This document shows, piece after piece, positions 57,041 through 64,000 of a stretch of 64,000 nt of DNA. A program made the position numbers and the translations under genes. The notes below the pieces were generated by a model. It ran no database searches and had not been told where the DNA came from. It worked only from the letters and a program-made list of their open reading frames with translations. Position 1 is the stretch's first letter, and each line of letters begins with the position of its first letter. The DNA comes from [Zimmermannella] alba NBRC 15616. GTDB taxonomy: Bacteria > Actinomycetota > Actinomycetes > Actinomycetales > Microbacteriaceae. The stretch lies in contig NZ_BCSO01000007.1 in the NCBI RefSeq assembly GCF_001570905.1, positions 45,408-109,407 on the forward strand. The letters are read 5' to 3'.

Positions 57041-57600
57041 GATCTCGCAGTTGATGATCGGGCTATCGCCGTCAACCCTGCCCGTAGCGTCACCCTGCCA
57101 CGGAAAACACGCGGGTCTCACGCCTACCTCACCGCCGAACAAGTGGCACGCCTCGCCGCTGAGGCAGGCCCACAGCTGAAATCACGGCATCAAAGAGCGG
57201 GGAACGTCGAGAGGTGCCCATTCCTGCAGAGATCATGAAGCTCGTCCCGCTCACGCTGCCCGAAGCTCTCGTGTGGCCGTCACCATCGACGAGGCAAATG
57301 AGGCCACTGCAGAAAACGACCGGCTGGTTCTCGGGCGCCGTCAAGCGTTGCCAAGCCAACGACGAGCATTTCCCGCGCGTCACACCCCACGACCTGCGAC
57401 ACACTGCCGCCTCGCTCGCCGTCTCTGCCGGTGCGAACGTGAAAGTCATCCAACGGATGCTTGGGCACACGAGCGCGGCACTCACCTTGGACCAGTACGC
57501 CGACCTCTTCGACGATGACCTTGACGCGGTCGCAGAACGGTTGAACCTCGTGGTGCTCGAAACAAAATGTGCCCAAAATGTGCCCAAAACGGGTTCTTGA
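57041..57600 (+). pseudogene. tyrosine recombinase (integrase) remnant with internal deletion
   Basis: Two frames together give the end of an integrase. From 57041: DLAVDDRAIAVNPARSVTLP ... YLTAEQVARLAAEAG, the linker and start of the catalytic domain. From about 57190, in another frame: SKSGERREVPIP through HDLRHTAASLAVSAGAN, LGHTSAALTL and the nucleophile in DQYADLFDDDL, to the stop at 57598. The piece between, about 60 residues with the first catalytic arginine (GLRxGE), is missing, and the N-terminal half is gone. The His-x-x-Arg box and Tyr survive. Not functional as encoded. Its position beside the tRNA end is typical. Confidence 0.82.
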
Positions 57601-57609
57601 CCAACGAGT

Positions 57610-57652
57610 AAGGCCCCGACTTCCCAGTATTTCCCTGGGGAGTCGGGGCCTT
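57610..57652. terminator. element-borne terminator behind tRNA-His
   Basis: A 16-nt stem (57610-57625 with 57637-57652, one mismatch; arm AAGGCCCCGACTTCCC) lies between the integrase stop and tRNA-His. It serves both the integrase remnant (plus) and tRNA-His (minus). Half of its right arm belongs to the 40-bp att repeat. Confidence 0.85.
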
Positions 57653-57683
57653 CACATTGGGGTGAGTAACGGGGCTTGAACCC
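57644..57683. repeat. attR, 40-bp direct repeat within intact tRNA-His
   Basis: The second copy of the repeat at 51154-51193. It contains the T arm, acceptor 3' strand and CCA of the complete tRNA-His gene, so integration restored the tRNA. Confidence 0.9.
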
Positions 57684-57734
57684 GCGACCTCCTGGACCAC
57701 AACCAAGCGCTCTACCAGCTGAGCTATACCCACC
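57658..57734 (-). tRNA. tRNA-His (GTG)
   Basis: Cloverleaf on the minus strand: acceptor GTGGGTA pairs with TACTCAC (one G-T), D arm GCTCAGCTGGTAGAGC, anticodon loop TTGTGGT with anticodon GTG, T arm CGGGTTCAAGCCCCG. A G at position -1 pairs with discriminator C73, the identity element of tRNA-His. CCA is encoded. Target site of the island. Confidence 0.97.
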
Positions 57735-57781
57735 ATGCGGCTGCATGCGATGCCTTGGCATCTGCAGGCAACCAGAGCATA

Positions 57782-58423
57782 CTACGCCATTTTGACGTGC
57801 GGTGCGAGAATCGGCGCAAAGTCTTCGGCGATCTTGCTCGAGCAGGCCTTCGCCTCATCGCTCGAGGGGCCCGGCTGCGGCACGAACACGGCCTCGCGGT
57901 AGTAGCGGAGCTCGCGAATCGACTCGAGGATGTCGGCGCTGGCGCGGTGGCCGCCGTGCTTCTCGGGCGAGTTGAAGTAGGCACGCGGGAACCAGCGGCG
58001 CGAGAGCTCCTTGACGGCCGACACATCAACAGAGCGGTAGTGGAGGTGCGCGTCGAGCTCCGGCATGTACTTCGAGATGAACGTGCGATCAGTGCCGATT
58101 GTGTTTCCGGCGAGCGGAGCCGTCTTCGCGGCAGGAACGTGCTTCTTCACGTACTCGAGCACGCGCCGCTCCGCCTCGTCGAGCGGAATACCGTTCGGGA
58201 TCTCATCCAGCAGGCCTGAGGTGGTGTGCATGTTGCGCACGAAGTCGTTCATCTGCTCGAGCGCTGCTTGAGAGCAGGAGATGACGATGTCGATGCCCTC
58301 GTCCAGCACATTGAGTTCGAAATCGGTCACGAAGGCCGCAACTTCAACCAGCTCATCCTTGTCGGGGTTGAGGCCGGTCATTTCACAGTCAATCCAGACG
58401 AGGCGATCGTTCGTTCCACTCAT
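57782..58423 (-). CDS. orn: oligoribonuclease
   Basis: 213 residues from ATG 58423; another ATG lies 3 codons upstream. A 3'-5' exoribonuclease that degrades di- to pentanucleotides, including pGpG from c-di-GMP turnover. DEDDh exonuclease motifs: WIDCEMTGL (Asp, Glu), the middle Asp around GTDRTFISKYMPELD, and HRASADILESI with the final His and Asp. The C-terminal tail is longer than in E. coli Orn by about 30 residues. Monocistronic between tRNA-His and tRNA-Arg, with no clear Shine-Dalgarno. Confidence 0.95.
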   Translation of the reverse strand: MSGTNDRLVWIDCEMTGLNPDKDELVEVAAFVTDFELNVLDEGIDIVISCSQAALEQMNDFVRNMHTTSGLLDEIPNGIPLDEAERRVLEYVKKHVPAAKTAPLAGNTIGTDRTFISKYMPELDAHLHYRSVDVSAVKELSRRWFPRAYFNSPEKHGGHRASADILESIRELRYYREAVFVPQPGPSSDEAKACSSKIAEDFAPILAPHVKMA

Positions 58424-58495
58424 GGTGACCATCGTATGTTGTGAGGAGATCGAGCTTCGATGTCGTATCGCCCGGTTACAGTTGAAGGTGACCAT

Positions 58496-58568
58496 GCCTC
58501 CGTAGCTCAGTGGATAGAGCAGCGGCCTTCTAATCCGTTGGTCACAGGTTCGAATCCTGTCGGGGGCG
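58496..58568 (+). tRNA. tRNA-Arg (TCT)
   Basis: Acceptor GCCTCCG pairs with CGGGGGC, D arm GCTCAGTGGATAGAGC, anticodon arm GCGGCCTTCTAATCCGT with anticodon TCT (reads AGA and AGG), T arm ACAGGTTCGAATCCTGT, discriminator G. CCA is not encoded. The gene ends 1 nt before the nadE start codon. Confidence 0.97.
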
Positions 58569-58569
58569 C

Positions 58570-59412
58570 ATGCGAGAACAGCAGCAGTCCATCATCCGCG
58601 CGCTCCGAGTGCAGCCCGAGATCGAGCCAGCTTCGGAGCTTGCGGTGCGTATCGCGTTCATGCAGGACTACCTTCGTGCAACGCACGCGGCAGGATTTGT
58701 GCTCGGGATCTCGGGCGGCCAGGACTCGACGCTCGTCGGGCGCCTCGCGCAGCTTGCCGTTGAAGGTGTGCGCGAAGAGGGGCTCGACGCGCGATTTGTT
58801 GCTGTCCGCCTGCCGCACGGTGTGCAGCAGGACGAGGACGACGCGCAGCTGGCGCTCTCGTTCATCCAGCCGGATGAGGTCGTGACGGTCAACATTCAAG
58901 GCGCTGTCGCGGGCCTCGAAGCAGCGCTCGAAGCTGGTATCCCGGGGCTTGAGCTCAGCGACTTCAACCGCGGCAACGTGAAGGCTCGCATGCGCATGCT
59001 CGCTCAGTATGCGATCGCTGGTGAACGCAAGATGCTCGTGCTCGGCACCGACCAGGCCGCCGAAGCGGTGACCGGCTTCTACACGAAGTACGGCGACGGC
59101 GGCACCGACCTCAACCCCATCGCTGGGCTCACGAAGGAGCAGGGACGCGAGATCCTCCGCGAACTCAACGCTCCGGAGCGCCTGTGGCAGAAGGCGCCGA
59201 CCGCAGACCTGCTCGACACGAAGCCCGGCCGACTCGACGAAGACGAACTTGGTCTTCGCTACCAGGATATCGACGCCTACCTCACCGGCTACGACGTGCC
59301 CGAGGACGTTGCTCGCAAAATCGAGTCGATCTACTCGCGCAGCAGCCACAAGCGCCACATGCCCGTCCTTCCAACCGACACGTGGTGGCGCGTTCAGGCA
59401 GCAGACGAATAA
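58570..59412 (+). CDS. nadE: NH3-dependent NAD+ synthetase
   Basis: 280 residues. Amidates nicotinate adenine dinucleotide to NAD+. The start [20 protein letters not shown] aligns with the N-terminus of E. coli NadE, so ATG 58570 is right even though it follows tRNA-Arg by a single base. The ATP pyrophosphatase loop is [50 protein letters not shown] and [20 protein letters not shown] are family blocks. No glutaminase domain, so free ammonia is used. The GGGGG of the tRNA acceptor 3 nt before the ATG is the only purine-rich site for ribosome binding. Confidence 0.96.
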   Translation: MREQQQSIIRALRVQPEIEPASELAVRIAFMQDYLRATHAAGFVLGISGGQDSTLVGRLAQLAVEGVREEGLDARFVAVRLPHGVQQDEDDAQLALSFIQPDEVVTVNIQGAVAGLEAALEAGIPGLELSDFNRGNVKARMRMLAQYAIAGERKMLVLGTDQAAEAVTGFYTKYGDGGTDLNPIAGLTKEQGREILRELNAPERLWQKAPTADLLDTKPGRLDEDELGLRYQDIDAYLTGYDVPEDVARKIESIYSRSSHKRHMPVLPTDTWWRVQAADE

Positions 59413-59672
59413 CGCAGCACCTGCGCGACCTCATCGAGTGAGCGCACCTTCGCGAGCGAGGTGAAACCGCGGCGATCACGGCGCATGACGCTGAGCTCGT
59501 AGCGATCTGCAGCCGGGTCATCCGTGTTCGCAGGGAGCTCGTCGAGGTAGGCGGCAACGCGCCCATCTGGGTGGACGAGGCGCCAACGACTGCCGCGAAG
59601 CGGCACCATCGTGAGCCCGAGTGATTTGTGATACTGCGGGGCAGTTCGGGGCGTGAGCTGCGTGACGTTCAT
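59394..59672 (-). CDS. small conserved hypothetical protein
   Basis: 92 residues from ATG 59672. A compact basic protein with an [21 protein letters not shown] block followed by [30 protein letters not shown], a beta-beta-alpha-like pattern. No known family recognised. It is divergent from msrA (57 nt) and its 3' end overlaps the nadE 3' end by 19 nt in antisense. Confidence 0.65.
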   Translation of the reverse strand: MNVTQLTPRTAPQYHKSLGLTMVPLRGSRWRLVHPDGRVAAYLDELPANTDDPAADRYELSVMRRDRRGFTSLAKVRSLDEVAQVLRYSSAA

Positions 59673-59729
59673 GGCTCGCACGTTACGAGGGACCACCGAC
59701 ATTCGATTTCGGCTCGATAGTCTGCGCAC

Positions 59730-60254
59730 ATGATGCAGCAATTTGTCCTCGCCGGCGGATGCTTCTGGTGCCTCGATGCGGCCTACCGACCCCTGCGTGG
59801 GGTCATCTCGGTCGAGTCGGGCTACACGGGCGGCACTGTTGCCGATCCGAGCTACGAACTCGTGTGCACAGGGGAGACGGGCCACGCCGAAGCGGTCCGG
59901 GTGACCTTTGACGACGAGGTTCTTCCGGTCGATGTCGTCCTCGACGCCTTCTTCACGATGCACGATCCGACGCAACTCAATCGCCAGGGTGCCGACGTTG
60001 GTACCCAGTACCGATCGGCAATGTTCCCCGCGGACGATGCCCAGCGCGAACTCTTCGAGCAGGCCCGCACTCGCGCCCAGGAATGGTGGGATGACGAGAT
60101 CGTCACGACGATGGAACCGCTCAGTGCGTTCTACCTCGCCGAAGAACACCACCAGGATTTCTTCCGCAAGAACCCGTTCCAGGGGTACTGCCTCGCGGTT
60201 GCCGTACCGAAAGCACAAAAGGTGCGTCAGCGCTTCGCGTCGTACGCCACGTAG
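59730..60254 (+). CDS. msrA: peptide-methionine (S)-S-oxide reductase
   Basis: 174 residues. Repairs oxidised methionine. The catalytic GGCFWCLDAAYRPLRGV motif is at the N-terminus, followed by SGYTGGTVADPSYELVCTGETGHAE and FFTMHDPTQLNRQGADVGTQYRS, all standard. A C-terminal cysteine (FQGYCLAVA) may act as resolving residue. A TAGTCT box 6 nt before the ATG and no Shine-Dalgarno suggest leaderless expression; ATG 59733 is an alternative start. Confidence 0.95.
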   Translation: MMQQFVLAGGCFWCLDAAYRPLRGVISVESGYTGGTVADPSYELVCTGETGHAEAVRVTFDDEVLPVDVVLDAFFTMHDPTQLNRQGADVGTQYRSAMFPADDAQRELFEQARTRAQEWWDDEIVTTMEPLSAFYLAEEHHQDFFRKNPFQGYCLAVAVPKAQKVRQRFASYAT

Positions 60255-60400
60255 TCGTTTCCTGCGTTCGATCCAGAAACGGGCTGTGGAAAGCGCCACT
60301 CTCCACAGCTTTGCTGGCCCTCCTGCTCGTTGCCGTCGCCGTTCGTGCACGCTGTCCTCGCCGTGCTCGAGATGGGCTCGAGCGGCAGGAGGGAACCATC

Positions 60401-60907
60401 ATGAACGACGTGGTGACGCTTCGCGGACACCTCGGCACGGCTCCGGAGCGACGTGCCACTTCGAGGGGGACGCTGCTCACGAGCTTTCGCCTCGCGACGC
60501 AGTCTCGACGCTTTGACCGTGACAGCGGACGCTGGATTGACGCGGGCACGAACTGGTACACCGTGACCGCCTGGCGTCAGTTGGGCGAACGAGCCTGTCA
60601 AGCCCTTGCGAAGGGCGATCGCGTCATCGTCGTCGGCAACTTGCGTATCCGCGACTACGAACGCTCCGACGGGACGACCGGCCGCAGCGTCGAAATTGAT
60701 GCCGAGGCCATTGGTCCCGACCTCAGCCAGCGCGCTGCACAGGAACAGCCCGCAGCGCCGGAGCGGCCCCGCGAAGCACCTCCGCAGGCTCCGGCGCCGG
60801 AGCTGTCGACCTCTCCGCAGCCGAGCAACGCAGCCTGGGCAGCACCCGGCACAGAGCCACATTCGTCCGTCCTCGTCGAGTCTGAGTCGGCGGTCGTCCC
60901 GTTCTAA
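60401..60907 (+). CDS. ssb: single-stranded DNA-binding protein
   Basis: 168 residues from ATG 60401, preceded by AGGAGG. An OB-fold domain (about 1-105): VTLRGHLGTAPERR, NWYTVTAWRQLGERACQALAKGDRVIVVGNL. A Pro/Ala/Glu-rich linker follows and the tail ends AVVPF, close to the DDIPF-type partner-binding end of SSBs but less acidic. It is not next to rpsF/rpsR, so it is probably the secondary actinobacterial SSB paralogue rather than the replicative one. Confidence 0.88.
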   Translation: MNDVVTLRGHLGTAPERRATSRGTLLTSFRLATQSRRFDRDSGRWIDAGTNWYTVTAWRQLGERACQALAKGDRVIVVGNLRIRDYERSDGTTGRSVEIDAEAIGPDLSQRAAQEQPAAPERPREAPPQAPAPELSTSPQPSNAAWAAPGTEPHSSVLVESESAVVPF

Positions 60908-60916
60908 TAGGATGAC

Positions 60917-60944
60917 GGGCGTTCGGGTGCATGCCCGAACGCCC
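60917..60944 (+). terminator. terminator after ssb
   Basis: Perfect 11-nt arms GGGCGTTCGGG (60917-60927) and its complement (60934-60944) with a 6-nt loop, 9 nt after the ssb stop. It ends 13 nt before the next start, so a part may also act as attenuator for the lipoprotein gene. Confidence 0.8.
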
Positions 60945-60957
60945 AGGAAAGGACCCA

Positions 60958-61419
60958 ATGGCCCGTCGACTCGCGTTTCTCACGCTGGCTGCTGCTGCGT
61001 CGCTTGTATTGACCGCGTGCCAGTCCTCAGCACCGACGCCCTCGCCCGCGTCCTCTGAAGCAGGCGCGACGTCCGCCTCCCCGGCCGCCAGCGCCGTCTT
61101 CAACCCTGGTGGCTCCGCCCAGGACAACAAGGCTTTCTTTGACAAGGTCAACGAACAGACTCTCGCCGCGAACGAGAAGGCGAGCTCGAACGACCTCGTG
61201 AACGCCTTGAGCGCTGCAGGGTTCGACAAGGGCGCGATGCAAGTCACTGCCGACAAGACGCCAACCGGTCTCGACGTTGATTTCGTCATTGTGTCCGTGA
61301 AGATGGGGAATGAATGCCTCATCGGGCAGCGCGCGGTCGAGGGATACGTCTCCGAAGTCGCGCCGGTTCTGTCGACGGGGGAGTGCCTCATCGGGCAGAC
61401 CCAAGCTATTGACTGGTAG
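60958..61419 (+). CDS. lipoprotein with DUF6993-like domain
   Basis: 153 residues from ATG 60958, which has AGGAAAGGA upstream. Signal peptide with lipobox VLTAC (Cys around residue 21), a Ser/Pro/Ala linker, then a domain (about 55-153) starting DNKAFFDKVNEQ and ending GECLIGQ-type repeats: MGNECLIGQRAV and STGECLIGQTQAIDW. The two CLIGQ cysteines probably form a disulfide. This layout matches DUF6993 lipoproteins found in Microbacteriaceae-like bacteria. Function unknown. Confidence 0.75.
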   Translation: MARRLAFLTLAAAASLVLTACQSSAPTPSPASSEAGATSASPAASAVFNPGGSAQDNKAFFDKVNEQTLAANEKASSNDLVNALSAAGFDKGAMQVTADKTPTGLDVDFVIVSVKMGNECLIGQRAVEGYVSEVAPVLSTGECLIGQTQAIDW

Positions 61420-61487
61420 ACAAGAGACAGCAAAGTCGAGGGTCCGGCAACGTCGGGCCGCAACTCGCACCACTCAGGAAGAAGGAC

Positions 61488-63170
61488 ATGGCCGAGTACA
61501 TCTACCAAATGATCCGCGCACGCAAGGCGGTTGGTGACAAGCTCATTCTTGACGACGTCACGATGTCGTTTTTCCCTGGCGCCAAGATCGGTATGGTCGG
61601 TCCGAACGGTGCCGGTAAGTCGACGATCCTGAAGATCATGGCTGGCCTTGACCAGCCCTCGAACGGTGACGCGATGCTTACGCCGGGCTTCACCGTCGGC
61701 ATCCTCATGCAGGAGCCCGAGCTCGACGAGTCGAAGACGGTCCTCGAGAACGTCCAGGACGGTGTCGGCGAGCTGTACGGCAAGATCCAGCGGTTCAACG
61801 CCATTTCGGCGGAGATGGCCGAGCCGGACGCTGACTTCGACGCGCTCATGGAAGAGATGGGCAAGCTCCAGGAGGCCATCGACGCCGCCGACGCGTGGGA
61901 CCTCGACTCGCAGCTCGAGCAGGCCATGGAGGCGCTCCGCCTTCCGCCGGCAGACGCCGACATCTCCGTCCTCTCGGGTGGCGAGAAGCGTCGCGTCGCA
62001 CTCTGTAAGCTCCTCCTCGAGAAGCCTGACCTGCTTCTCCTCGACGAGCCCACGAACCACCTCGACGCCGAGAGCGTGCTCTGGCTCGAGCAGCACCTCC
62101 AGAAGTACCCCGGCGCCGTGATCGCGATCACCCACGACCGGTACTTCCTCGACCACGTCGCCGAGTGGATCGCGGAGGTCGACCGCGGCCGCCTCTACCC
62201 CTACGAGGGCAACTACTCGACGTACCTCGAGAAGAAGAAGGAACGCCTCCAGATTCAGGGGCAGAAGGACGCCAAGCTCGCGAAGCGTCTTGCCGACGAA
62301 CTCGAGTGGGTTCGCTCGAACGCGAAGGGCCGCCAGGCCAAGTCGAAGGCCCGTCTTGCTCGCTACGAGGAGATGGCTGCCGAGGCCGAGCGCACCCGCA
62401 AGCTCGACTTCGAAGAGATTCAGATTCCGCCGGGGCCGCGCCTTGGCAACGTGGTGATCGAAGCGACCAACCTCAAGAAGGGCTTCGGTGACCGCGTCCT
62501 GTTCGAGGACCTCTCGTTCTCGCTGCCGCGAAACGGCATCGTCGGCATCATCGGCCCGAACGGTGTCGGTAAGACGACGCTCTTCAAGACGATCGTCGGT
62601 CTCGAGGAACTCGACGGCGGTGAACTCAAGATCGGTGAGACGGTCAAGCTTTCCTACGTCGACCAGACCCGTGGCGGCATCGACCCCGAGAAGACCCTCT
62701 GGGAAGTCGTCTCGGATGGCCTTGACTTCATCCAGGTCGGCAACGTCGAAATCCCGTCGCGCGCCTACGTGTCGAAGTTCGGCTTCAAGGGACCGGACCA
62801 GCAGAAGAAGGCAGGTGTGCTCTCCGGCGGTGAGCGCAACCGCTTGAACCTCGCCCTCACGCTCAAGCAGGGTGGAAACCTCCTGCTCCTTGACGAGCCG
62901 ACGAACGACCTCGACGTCGAAACCCTGTCGAGTCTCGAAAAGGCACTCCTCGAGTTCCCGGGCTGTGCCGTGGTCATCACCCACGACCGCTGGTTCCTCG
63001 ACCGCATCGCGACGCACATCCTCGCGTACGAAGGTACCGCCGAGAACCCCTCGAAGTGGCACTGGTTCGAAGGCAACTTCGAAGGCTACGAGGCCAACAA
63101 GATCGAGCGTCTTGGGCCTGAGGCGGCAAAGCCGTCGCGAGTCACCTACCGCAAGCTCACGCGCGACTAA
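61488..63170 (+). CDS. ettA: energy-dependent translational throttle protein EttA (ABC-F)
   Basis: 560 residues. A ribosome-associated ABC-F ATPase that gates the first elongation step according to ATP/ADP ratio. N-terminus AEYIYQMIRARKAVGDKLILDDV. Domain 1: GPNGAGKST, signature LSGGEKRRVALCK, LLLDEPTNHLDAESV. An arm between Walker A and signature (about 85-145) and the P-site tRNA interaction linker (KKKERLQIQGQ, about 245-310) follow. Domain 2: GPNGVGKTT, signature LSGGERNRLNLAL, LLLDEPTNDLDVETL. The C-terminal YRKLTRD is typical. No membrane helix. Confidence 0.97.
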   Translation: MAEYIYQMIRARKAVGDKLILDDVTMSFFPGAKIGMVGPNGAGKSTILKIMAGLDQPSNGDAMLTPGFTVGILMQEPELDESKTVLENVQDGVGELYGKIQRFNAISAEMAEPDADFDALMEEMGKLQEAIDAADAWDLDSQLEQAMEALRLPPADADISVLSGGEKRRVALCKLLLEKPDLLLLDEPTNHLDAESVLWLEQHLQKYPGAVIAITHDRYFLDHVAEWIAEVDRGRLYPYEGNYSTYLEKKKERLQIQGQKDAKLAKRLADELEWVRSNAKGRQAKSKARLARYEEMAAEAERTRKLDFEEIQIPPGPRLGNVVIEATNLKKGFGDRVLFEDLSFSLPRNGIVGIIGPNGVGKTTLFKTIVGLEELDGGELKIGETVKLSYVDQTRGGIDPEKTLWEVVSDGLDFIQVGNVEIPSRAYVSKFGFKGPDQQKKAGVLSGGERNRLNLALTLKQGGNLLLLDEPTNDLDVETLSSLEKALLEFPGCAVVITHDRWFLDRIATHILAYEGTAENPSKWHWFEGNFEGYEANKIERLGPEAAKPSRVTYRKLTRD

Positions 63171-63180
63171 TCCCCGCGCC

Positions 63181-63215
63181 ACGAAACGGCCCCGCACCAC
63201 GCGGGGCCGTTTCGT
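63181..63215 (+). terminator. terminator after ettA
   Basis: Perfect 15-nt arms ACGAAACGGCCCCGC (63181-63195) and its complement (63201-63215) with a 5-nt loop, 10 nt after the stop. Confidence 0.9.
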
Positions 63216-63236
63216 TCAACTCAGAAAGGATTCGAT

Positions 63237-63689
63237 ATGCGCCTGCACGTGCCAATCGCTCTTCGTTGGAGCGACATGGACGCCTACAACCACGTCAACA
63301 ACGCGCGCATCTTCACGCTGCTCGAAGAGGCGCGCGTGCGCGCCTTCTGGGTGGGCGAAGACTCCGCGGCCACGCCGCTGTCATCCGCCGACGATCACAC
63401 CTTGACCCTCATCGCGCGTCAGGAAATCGAGTACGTGCGGCCCATCGAATACCGGGCAAAGCCGATTGATGTGCAGCTCTGGTGCACCCACCTGGGGAGC
63501 GCGAGCTGCGATGTCGCGTATGAGATCTACGACGAGGCCGGCGAGGAACTCTATGTCCGCGCGCTCACAACGGTCGTGTTTGTGGATGCTGAAACGCAGC
63601 GCCCGCGACGACTGCGCGACGATGAGCGCGATGCATGGCAGGCCTACCTTGGCGACGCGCCCGGGTTTCGTCGACGTCCACGCGGCTAA
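63237..63689 (+). CDS. acyl-CoA thioesterase, hotdog fold (4HBT-type)
   Basis: 150 residues, with an AGAAAGGA site before ATG 63237. The pattern LRWSDMDAYNHVNNARIFTLLEEAR is the catalytic block of 4-hydroxybenzoyl-CoA thioesterase-like hotdog enzymes, with the Asp in DMDAYNHVNN as active residue. YVRPIEYRAKPIDVQLW and an even beta-strand distribution follow. It probably hydrolyses acyl-CoA, substrate unknown. Followed by the tandem promoter region. Confidence 0.88.
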   Translation: MRLHVPIALRWSDMDAYNHVNNARIFTLLEEARVRAFWVGEDSAATPLSSADDHTLTLIARQEIEYVRPIEYRAKPIDVQLWCTHLGSASCDVAYEIYDEAGEELYVRALTTVVFVDAETQRPRRLRDDERDAWQAYLGDAPGFRRRPRG

Positions 63690-63759
63690 TAATCGCAAAG
63701 AAGGCCAGATCAATTAGGAAATCGACCGGGGCAGTGGCGTGTTTGGTGCAGAACCCGAA

Positions 63760-63789
63760 TTGACGAGCCCGGGAACTTGGTCGTAAGTT
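63760..63789 (+). promoter_or_regulatory. sigma70-type promoter P1 of the tandem array
   Basis: TTGACG (63760-63765), an 18-nt spacer and TAAGTT (63784-63789). First of three similar promoters pointing to the right edge. No coding frame lies between 63690 and 64000. Confidence 0.6.
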
Positions 63790-63863
63790 ATTCGAGTTGC
63801 CAACGCGAGCTACACGGCTCCGGCAACGCGACTCAGTCACCTGAAGTCGAGCGACACGCCGAC

Positions 63864-63893
63864 TTGACGGTAACGAATCCCTGAGCATAAGCT
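63864..63893 (+). promoter_or_regulatory. sigma70-type promoter P2 of the tandem array
   Basis: TTGACG (63864-63869), an 18-nt spacer and TAAGCT (63888-63893), 104 nt after P1. The motif TCGAGCGACACGCCGAC (63847-63863) directly precedes the -35 box and recurs before P3. The sequence after the -10 (CGAGTTG) also matches that of P1. Confidence 0.65.
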
Positions 63894-63968
63894 GAACGAG
63901 TTGTCGCAAAGCGAAGTCTTTCGCTGGAGCAACACGAGCATCTCAGGCAGATCGAGCGACACGCCGAT

Positions 63969-63996
63969 TTGACAAGATTCACCTGAGACGTAAACT
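63969..63996 (+). promoter_or_regulatory. sigma70-type promoter P3 of the tandem array
   Basis: TTGACA (63969-63974), a 16-nt spacer and TAAACT (63991-63996), 105 nt after P2. It has a consensus -35 and the same upstream TCGAGCGACACGCCGA motif (63952-63967). Such tandem strong promoters with shared upstream blocks are typical for rRNA operons; the operon itself would lie beyond the window. Confidence 0.65.
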
Positions 63997-64000
63997 AGAG

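Larger units (their letters stand above)
51154..57683. mobile_element. integrated element in tRNA-His with capsid-element remnants and a metal-resistance cassette
   Basis: A perfect 40-bp direct repeat, 51154-51193 and 57644-57683, bounds 6.5 kb. The repeat includes the 3' end of tRNA-His (T arm, acceptor strand and CCA), the usual target of tyrosine recombinases. Next to the intact tRNA is a tyrosine recombinase remnant. Inside are a terminase small subunit, HK97-type capsid, a scaffold remnant, unknown genes, and a CmtR/P1B-ATPase cassette with different base use. The whole forms a decayed phage or satellite-like integrative element with a later insertion. Excision is unlikely because the integrase is broken. 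Confidence 0.85.

Noticed and set aside
59394..60350. 318-residue minus-strand open frame
   Set aside because: Its upstream part is antisense to msrA. Only the last 92 codons, from ATG 59672, look like a real gene.
60723..63200. 825-residue minus-strand open frame
   Set aside because: Antisense to ettA, the lipoprotein gene and ssb; all three plus-strand genes are supported by motifs.

Overview
The window is a 64 kb chromosomal segment of a high-GC Gram-positive bacterium, most likely an actinobacterium of the order Micrococcales (Microbacteriaceae-like). The signs are a dense GC-rich coding layout with frequent GTG/TTG starts and ATGA or TAATG stop-start overlaps, and several TAnnnT boxes only 6-7 nt before the start codon (leaderless type). 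The gene families also fit: GlgE-type alpha-glucan synthesis, TreY/TreZ, gatCAB, a DivIVA coiled-coil protein, actinobacterial YbbN, and a YkoE-type thiamine transporter. Genus cannot be fixed from this sequence alone.

Layout. 1-6.5 kb: the 3' end of an alpha/beta hydrolase, an intergenic REP-like repeat cluster, an AI-2E family permease with a DivIVA-domain protein, then a membrane/lipoprotein fusion and a YbbN-like TPR protein. 6.5-13.3 kb (minus): glgX-glgE-glgB, an alpha-glucan operon. 13.5-20 kb (plus): cysteine desulfurase, a YeiH-type permease, a TetR regulator with a periodic operator, a 14-TM drug exporter and an ABC exporter. 20-31.2 kb (plus): mnmA, a small membrane protein, ligA, a DUF6882-like protein with a disordered tail, gatC-gatA-gatB and a Lys/Ala-rich protein. 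31.3-37.3 kb (minus): two paralogous acyl-CoA ligases around an HTH plus ECF-S-like membrane fusion, then a UDP-glucose dehydrogenase. 37.5-45.1 kb: dinB (plus) against glgX-treY-treZ (minus), which makes trehalose from glycogen.

45.3-51.1 kb: a lower-GC islet with a secreted DUF6973-like protein and a lipoprotein, a GerW-like protein, a TPP riboswitch controlling a YkoE/YkoD/YkoC thiamine-precursor importer, a small kinase and a zincin-like protein. 51.15-57.68 kb: a 6.5 kb integrated element in the 3' end of tRNA-His, bounded by a perfect 40-bp direct repeat. It holds remnants of a capsid-encoding element (terminase small subunit, HK97-type capsid, frameshifted scaffold, internally deleted tyrosine recombinase) and a nested metal-resistance cassette (CmtR-type repressor and P1B-ATPase). 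57.7-64 kb: tRNA-His, orn, tRNA-Arg directly abutting nadE, msrA, ssb, a DUF6993-like lipoprotein, ettA and a thioesterase. The window ends in tandem sigma70-type promoters about 104 bp apart, as expected just upstream of a ribosomal RNA operon.

Metabolic theme: two separate operons each carry a GlgX debranching enzyme. One is tied to glucan building (GlgE, GlgB), the other to conversion of glucan into trehalose (TreY, TreZ). Together they suggest a glycogen/trehalose reserve and osmoprotection cycle. The most unusual items are the membrane protein with an internal lipobox, the HTH/ECF-S fusion between acyl-CoA ligase paralogues, the 8-bp periodic TetR operator, the tRNA-Arg/nadE junction, the secreted DUF6973-like/lipoprotein pair and the mosaic tRNA-His island.
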